A stretch of DNA of 64,000 bases from Cyathus striatus (Eukaryota; Basidiomycota; Agaricomycetes; Agaricales; Nidulariaceae), in NCBI GenBank assembly GCA_025738555.1, contig JAOVFP010000010.1, positions 4,749,339 to 4,813,338 of the forward strand, in the 5' to 3' direction. Made by a program: the position numbers and the translations under genes. Under the pieces are notes generated by a model. It was not told where the DNA came from and searched no databases. It was given only the letters and a program-made list of their open reading frames with translations. Position 1 is the stretch's first letter. Every line of letters starts with the position of its first letter. Below, piece after piece: positions 57,249-64,000 of this stretch.

Positions 57249-60200
57249 TTACATCCGCATAATCAATTGCTTCAGTCCAGACATCCACATTCCAATGTCG
57301 TCCGTCTGTGATCCACGGGTAAGCAGCTCAACGTGAATTGCAAGTGCCGCGGGGCGGTCTCCAGCCTCCATTGCTATTTACACTGGTCAGTGCATATCTT
57401 AACCCTATGAAAAGAAACTAACCTCGGGTCAACACTAGCAGTTGATCAACAACCGTCTTAGACAACGTTTCGCAATTTAATGCTTCGAACAACGGGTTTA
57501 TCCTGCGCTCTAAGTCTTCAACAAGGCGTCGCTGTTGAGGCTGTAATTAGATAAATGTCAGCTCTCACAGATGATCCTGAAATGTGTATACACCCACGGG
57601 AGTGCTCTGTTTCATGCGGTTAAGATGTGCCGTGATCACATTGAAAGCTGGCATTGCAGAATCGGGGATATGGCTTCGGTCTCCCACCGCTTCAAACTCT
57701 TGTCAATATCATACTATATATTCAGACTTACGGATACACTTACGATACTTTGGGGGAGGAGGCGCTGCACGAGCCGGAGGGGCAGATGGTGCCGCCCGAG
57801 GTGGCCCTGTAGGACCCCCTGGTGGTGGTGGGGGGAGGAGCACCTCCATGACCAGAAGGATGAGGTGCTTGGGGTCCGAGTCCAGGCCGTTGTAATCCTT
57901 GAGGCGGCCCGTACATCCCAGGATGAGGAGGTTGCTGCTGTTGAGGTGAAGGCCCTGGACCATACTGAGAAGGGCCAGGAGGAGCAGTACTTCTACCGTA
58001 AGGTCCTGCAAGGGGGGGTTGCATGTGCCCAGGTTGAGGAGGAGCATAAGGTCCTTGACCGGGAGGAGGAGTTTGTCCAGGGACGGCATTGTGAAGCGGA
58101 GGTGCGTACTGACTTGGCGTAGGTTGACGGGGAGGAAGTTGGCCATGAGGAGGCGACATCATGCGTGTAGGAGGTGGAGCGGCTACACCGGTGCTCGATG
58201 CGGGGCGCATATGGGAAGCATACCCAGGACCTCCTGGTTGTGGAGGCCCTTGCATACGATGTCCTTGAGGAGGAGGAGGGATAGGTTGTTGTGCACGACT
58301 ACCAGGCCTTGGGGGCGGAGGAGCCGCTCCTGGCGCAGACTGGGCTTGATAAGGAGATCCAGTTGGTGAGTACCCGGGTGATGGAGCAGCATTGGGGAAA
58401 GGTGCAGTGATGGCGGCTGGCTTGCCGATGTTCAAAGACGAACCAGCTCGAGAAGGTGGCTTAACAACTGGTGGGTCATTCCAATGACCTGCATCTTTCT
58501 TGAGCTGAGCAACTCCACCGTTGGGGGTACCGGTCATGTTTCTGGGTGGGGGAGGGACGGCAGCCCGTACCGGTGGAGGTGGAAGAGGTACCTGATGCGA
58601 TTGCGGGGTGCTCTGAGGTCCGTATGGCGAATGTGTAAATGGAGCATACGAAGTCTGTGGCTGTGTGGAAGCGGAAGGTGCATATGGTCCTGGTGCAGGC
58701 TGAGGAGGGTTATAGGAACCGTACGTAGAGGTAGCAGGTGGGACAGTAGTGACCTGTGGAATCGGGGCTGGCTGAGTTTGTGCGACGTAGGGATATCCAG
58801 TGTAATGTGCTTTGTTGGATATTATGGCGGGTTTGACTGGCGCAGCGGCAGCAACAGGTACCAGAGTAGCTTGGGCACCTGCACCAGTCAACAATCTTTC
58901 CCTCTCGGCTTGTTTATATCCGGAAGGAGTCCAGTTCAAGAATGTGACTGCTTCCTTAACAAGGCCTTGATCGGCCAACACCGCTGCGTATTCCAAATAC
59001 CTGTCGTACAGAGCGCTGAGCTTGAATGTCTTCACCGTCTCATCAGCCCTTTCCGTGCCAATGGTTACATCACCATCAGTATACTTAATAGCACCTCGGA
59101 AGACCGTAACCTTTTCGACGAAAGTTTGTAATGCATGTACATGAGCTGCATAGAGGCTATAGCTTCCCTCTTCCTTCTCGCTAGTGGCAGTAAGTCTCGT
59201 TTCTTCTTCGACTAGTTCCCCATTCCAGATGGACACAAGCCTCTCGAGTTTACCAGATGCCAAGTACATAAGGGTAGCATTCTTTCGGTATTCTTCTTTC
59301 TCCTTCTCGCTCTCTTCATCGAGTTCGCTATCCTTCTCCAAAAGTTCACTCTGAAACTCGAGTCTCCTTCCAAGAGCCTCCACCAATCCTGCAAACTCTT
59401 CCTTGCCAGCAAACGTGCAAACAACAACAAAAATCTCGCGCCATTCGCTCAGCTCTGCGTTTTGAACAATATCCTCCAGATCATTGGTGACAATACTTTG
59501 GAAAAGTCGGAGGTAAGGGTTGCGAGTTGTCTGGCGCTCGAAATAGGCCTTCTGAGTAGCCTGAAGCAACTCTGGACCACCACGAACGGCAAGCAAGATG
59601 GCATCCGCAAAACGGTCTGCTGAGAGGCAAAGAGAGACAGCGCTGGCAAAATCTCCTAGGACAAGTGCCTTAGTGACCAGTTTTTCCGTTTCACTTTCAT
59701 CATTGGGATAGATCCTGAACCCATTGGTACCGGAGACACTCTGACCATCATCTCCATTAAGGCTACTAGGTCCCGAGCCGATAGTAGCAGCAACGCTAGA
59801 GTCGAGTGGATAGTTGGTGTGAGGGATGTGAATTCCATGTTGTCCTCCATCATCCTGGACCGGTACAACATTAAACGGGTCATCACCATCGTCACCATCG
59901 GAAAATAGAGTATGAACAGTAGTTGCGCTTTCACTCTCTGTCTCTCCGAGACGTGTTGTGCTGGTTTCTGAAGCAGTAGAGGTGGCAGATGCAGATGCAC
60001 TATCAGAAGGTGCCTCGTCTGTAGTAGGGGTAGCAGCTACAGCTTCGGCCTCAGGAGAATCCTCTCGCTCAGGCTCCGCGAAAGAAACAACAGTCTCCCT
60101 CTCCCTCGCAATATCAGTCTCCTCCACAGTAGCTTCTGACTCAGGAGCCTTATTCTTGAGCTTCTCAACAGCCTCTGCGACTTTCTGCTTCACCTCTTCC

Positions 60201-62021
60201 TTCGAAAATCCTAGCAGAGCGACGAGCTCATCCCGTGAATCAGCTCTAAATAAGCCAACCAACGCCTTCCAATATTCTCCTTGGCCTTCTGGTAGTACCT
60301 TAACCTTCTCTTCAGCAAAGCTCTCCAAGGCATTGCCATCCTTTTCAATAGCCTCCTTTAGCTTCTTGGCTCTCTCGACGATACTTGATTCAGTGACGAC
60401 TTTACGAATGTGCACAGCACAGCTCTGGTTCTGTCCTTGTGCACTCGGGAGATTAGAAACAGACACTAGGCTCCCTCCAAAGCCGAAGCTGGCATTTACA
60501 GGTCGCTTGAGCCACTTGGGAGGCTGTTTGAGTGCGAAAGTACTAGTGCTTTGCGTCTGGATGGGTGCAGCAAAGATATCTGCGCTAGGAGTCGCAACCG
60601 ATGCAGGCGCACTATCAGTGGACTGAAGTGAGTGAATGCCGACGGTTCCATCGAAGAACGCGGTGGCAAGAAGGTCAGGATTACGCGGGCACCATTCAAC
60701 TTGGAACGCCCAGTTATCTGCGGAGGGGAGCTATGACAAATGTTAACGTGTCAAAAGGGAGCAGCAGTCGGTATCTCACCTCTCCAATAGCCTCGCCTGT
60801 CTGTGGATTCCAACATAACGCACGGTTATCTTTTCCGCAGGACAGCAAAAGATCTGGATCTTGTTTGCACCAAGACAATGAGAGAACACCTTTCTCGTGG
60901 CCGGTCAATATCTAACGAAGGCTTGTTAGTAGTGGGAAACACGTGGTGAAAGTGTCAAACCTTCTCCGGCGCACGAGCATTCCTAAGGTCCCAGACCATA
61001 ATAATGGGAGATGAGTCATCCTCTGAAGCAGTAATAATCCTTGTTGCCTAAATGAAAGTCAGAAAATAAAAGAAATACGCAAAGGAGGCAGCCTACATTG
61101 TCGGGGTGCCATGCTACATCGCTCATTCCCCTTCTTCCACCACTAACTCCCATTCCTCCACCCATAACACCCATTCCTTGCCCCGTTCCTGGTCCACCGC
61201 CATATGCAAGGGCACATACTTCTCTTCTACCACGTAAATCCCAGACAACGGTGTATCCTGTGCTGCTTGACCCGGCAAGGACATGTTGCACTTGTTGGTT
61301 CCAAGCTGTTGACGTGAGCTCATCAAGTTTAGTGCTTCGTGCATTAGTAGGAGAATATGGTTTCGCTGGAGCTTTTAGATCCCAAATAAATACCTATTGC
61401 ATTTAAGCTTAGAGCTGCTCTGGAGTTGTTGAGCAAAATTGGCGTACCTCGCCATTGACACCGCCTGATGCGAGTAGATTGGTTTGAATGGGGTTGAAGT
61501 CAAGCGCGCGCACGGGCCCCGAATGAGCAGAAGTGCGCTGAATTAATGACCCATCAGCGCTACGTGAGCTGTATTAGCGAAAGAGACACGACCAAGCGAC
61601 CGCCCACAGAGACGTACCCAGCGCCAGCAAGGATTTCAACTGGATCCCAAAGAGATAACGCGCCATCTTCCATACCGGCAGCAATGACACCGCGGGGACG
61701 AGAGGGATCAACATAGCCCCATGCAAGGCGATTAAACCTGTAGTTTAATGACGCATATAGGTCAGTAGTGGAAATTATTTATACACCAAATGAAGCATAC
61801 CTCGCCGTATCCTTCACAACTCCCTTTGGACCACCATAGCCTTCAAGCCCAAGATCGAACTCTGAAGAGTCAAGCCAGTCAGGAGCCCATATTTCGAGCT
61901 GGCTCTCATTGCTGAAAGACTCGTCAAGAGCGCCTGCAACAGTACCGGTTGCGATTAAGGGGAGTTCTGGGGTTGGGGACCAGGCAAAGGTGGAGGTGCG
62001 GTGGATTTGTTTTAATTTCAT
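57249..62021 (-). CDS. SEC31: COPII coat protein Sec31
   Basis: Rod-forming partner of Sec13 in the COPII outer coat. Start read from 62021 ([20 protein letters not shown]). N-terminal WD40 propeller with [20 protein letters not shown] (60850) and [20 protein letters not shown] (60700). The alpha-solenoid follows ([40 protein letters not shown]). A long Pro/Gly/Gln-rich linker covers about 57760-58800. The C-terminal domain is split by introns: [20 protein letters not shown], then [18 protein letters not shown] and [13 protein letters not shown]. At 57830-57835 a run of six C (minus strand) shifts the frame by one; [20 protein letters not shown] continues in another frame, so a homopolymer error is likely. 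Divergent from MTR4. Confidence 0.95.
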
Positions 62022-62252
62022 GAGAGAGAAGAGAAAGAAAGGTAGAAGGAAATGATTTCGGAATGGCGCGTAGCTCAGTCGTAACAGTATACAGTACACA
62101 TCCGGTGACACGTCGCTCGTGAGAAACCTGCCCTAAAGTCACATGCTCGCATCTCCTATGCGCGCCCATGATATCGAGAAATTAATCTGGAATCCAAAGT
62201 CCTGCGGGCAGCAAGACGGCAGTTCCATTCACGGCCCACCCTCTCCTTCAAC
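62022..62252. promoter_or_regulatory. Shared divergent promoter, SEC31 / MTR4
   Basis: 231 bp between divergent start codons; no TATA box noted. Confidence 0.45.
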
Positions 62253-64000
62253 ATGAACACCAACGATCTTTTCTCGTTTCTGGATGATGCCTCTCACGAT
62301 GATGAGCAAATCTCAAATGAAATGCCTGTGGACGGCCCCTCTTCTCTGCCTCAGAAGCGCAAGGCAGGCTCTCCTGTAGAACAGACCTCTTCAATAAAAG
62401 AAAACGGCGACGAACCTATGGATGTGACGGAGAATGATTCTGGACCTTCCGTATCGAAGAAACCTAGAGTTGATATTCCAGATCCTATCGTACTCGATGA
62501 CTTCGAAACCGAGGCTAAACGCGAAGTTGCTGCTAGTGCTGGTCTGACTGGTAGCACTGTCGAAGCTGGTTCTCGTCTCGAACTTCGTCACCAAGTACGC
62601 AAATAGTTTGCACTGTGCGCCTTTTTATATTCTTACATTCCTGCCAGGTAAGACATCAAGTTGCTGTACCACCGGGCTACAACTATGTTCCTATATCAAA
62701 ACACGTTCCACCTGCAAAACCTGACAGAGAGTACAAGTTCGAGCTGGATCCTTTCCAGCGCGTATCTGTTATTGCCATACAACGAAACGAGAGTGTCCTA
62801 GTTTCTGCGCATACTAGTGCTGGAAAAACTGTCGTAGCCGAATACGCTATCGCACAATGTCTCAATAGAAAACAGAGAGTTATTTACACCAGTCCCATTA
62901 AGGTTCTTATCCTGTCTCCTTGATTATACAGACCATCTATAACCCACTACATTCTACCTCATAGGCCCTGAGCAATCAGAAATATCGTGAAATGCTTGCA
63001 GAATTTGGAGATGTTGGTCTCATGACTGGAGATGTTACTATTAATCCCTCGGCAACATGTCTAGTTATGACAACCGAGGTGTGCTTCATTGATTCTTAGT
63101 ATCGTCCATCTCATTCCTCTTTAGATCTTACGTTCAATGCTCTACCGTGGCTCCGAGATCATGCGTGAAGTCGCCTGGGTGATCTTCGATGAAATCCATT
63201 ACATGCGTGATAAAGAACGTGGTGTCGTTTGGGAAGAAACAATTATTCTCCTACCACACACCGTTCGCTATGTTTTCCTCTCAGCTACCATTCCTAACGC
63301 AATGCAGTTCGCCGAATGGATAACAAAGTCTCATGATCAACCCTGTCACGTCGTATATACCGATTTTCGACCAACGCCACTGCAACACTACCTTTTCCCT
63401 TCTGGCGGAGAAGGTATATATCTCGTTGTGAATGAGAAGGGCGAGTTTAGGGAAGATAACTTCAGCAAGGCAATGGCCGAAAAAAATTACAAGACGGACA
63501 AGGCGAGGATCCGGCAGATCCCAAGAGTGGGAAAGGAAGGAAGGGAAGACAAACAAGGGTGGCGATAAGAAAGGTTTGCACAAATCATTTTTTTAATTGT
63601 CAGATTATGAACGTCTTGTAGGTCCTTCCGACATTTCGAAGATCATCTTAAAATGATCATGCTCCAAAAACTACAACCCAGTGATTGTTTTCGCGCGTTC
63701 GGTAAACGTGAATGTGAAGTCTGGCCCTTCAAATGTCGAAATTTGAATTCAACTCTACCGATGAACAGGAGCTTGTTACGAACATATTTAACAATGCCAT
63801 TGAGAACTTGGCTGCTGCTGATCATCAGCTTCATCAAATCTGTTACCTTTATTCCTATCTCTACGCCGCGGTATCGGTATCCATCACGATGAATCTTCTT
63901 CCCTATCCTTAAAAGAGAGTTATCGAAATTCTGTTCCAGGAGGGCCTCATCTGAAGTTCTTTTTGCTACAGAGACCTTCTCCATTGGTCTTAACTATGCC
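62253..64000 (+). CDS. MTR4: Exosome RNA helicase Mtr4 (3' end outside window; distal part frame-broken)
   Basis: Ski2-like DExH helicase of the TRAMP complex and nuclear exosome. Start at 62253 ([20 protein letters not shown]). The acidic N-terminus carries KKPRVDIP. After an intron: [40 protein letters not shown], motif [15 protein letters not shown], motif Ia [15 protein letters not shown] (split by an intron), [20 protein letters not shown], motif [20 protein letters not shown] and motif [19 protein letters not shown]. From about 63503 onward at least eight small indels switch frame while motifs persist in alternating frames ([44 protein letters not shown]). The window ends inside the RecA2 domain. 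Confidence 0.92.

Noticed and set aside
59958..60626. 222-codon plus-strand open frame opposite SEC31
   Set aside because: It mirrors the long, low-stop SEC31 coding exon and has no motif of its own; Ser/Thr/Val-rich composition is the antisense of the Glu/Ala-rich SEC31 frame.
62070..62145. tRNA-like GCGCGTAGCTCAGTCGTAAC in the SEC31/MTR4 promoter
   Set aside because: An A-box-like start is present, but no B box (GGTTCGANTCC type) and no foldable acceptor stem follow.

Overview
The window is nuclear DNA of a basidiomycete fungus, most likely an Agaricomycete. The evidence is dense, short-intron genes (introns mostly 45-70 nt with GTRNGT donors and CAG/TAG acceptors), homologues typical of mushroom-forming fungi, and repeats of the kind seen in their genomes. 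I cannot name the genus. All gene coordinates run from start codon to stop codon and include introns; models were spliced by eye.

Layout. 1-17.3 kb: Asn-tRNA synthetase (runs off the left edge), eIF3e, Tyr-tRNA synthetase, a FAF2/UBX2-type ERAD adaptor, a Cdc4-type myosin light chain, a proteasome assembly chaperone 1-like protein, a CSC1/OSCA-type channel, the mitochondrial pyrimidine nucleotide carrier Rim2 and the RNase P/MRP subunit Rpp1. 17.9-24.8 kb: catalase and recyclin-1 (F-box, Sec10-like, CaaX end). 25.1-26.3 kb: a complete 1.2-kb TIR element inserted at a TA. 26.6-31.8 kb: SmD1, RPL23, RBM18-like, and an HNH-nuclease-domain protein. 32.5-34.1 kb: a complete 1.54-kb TIR element with an 8-bp target duplication. 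34.6-39.4 kb: a MARVEL-type membrane protein, a Ypk1/Gad8-type AGC kinase and RPL38. 40.2-42.1 kb: a gene-free, purine-rich, tandemly repetitive block between two identical 54-bp direct repeats. 42.7-48.6 kb: the ER P5A ATPase Spf1 and RPL17. 49.4-64 kb: Rictor/Ste16, SEC13, RNA polymerase III subunit RPC8, SEC31 and MTR4 (runs off the right edge).

How genes relate. Six gene pairs are head-to-head with 210-412 bp between start codons. SEC13 and SEC31, the two subunits of the COPII outer coat, lie within 1.4 kb of each other. A TORC2 subunit (Rictor) and a kinase of the class TORC2 phosphorylates (Ypk1-type) are both present. Four genes have a first coding exon consisting only of ATG. The promoters of all three ribosomal-protein genes carry a CGG-CAATTN-CCG site.

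Quality caveat. Several highly conserved genes (AsnRS, TyrRS, RPP1, Rictor, SEC31 and above all the last 500 bp of MTR4) show single- or double-base frame disruptions while the protein-level match continues in another frame. This looks more like uncorrected sequence error than gene decay. No CRISPR array, rRNA or convincing tRNA gene was seen.
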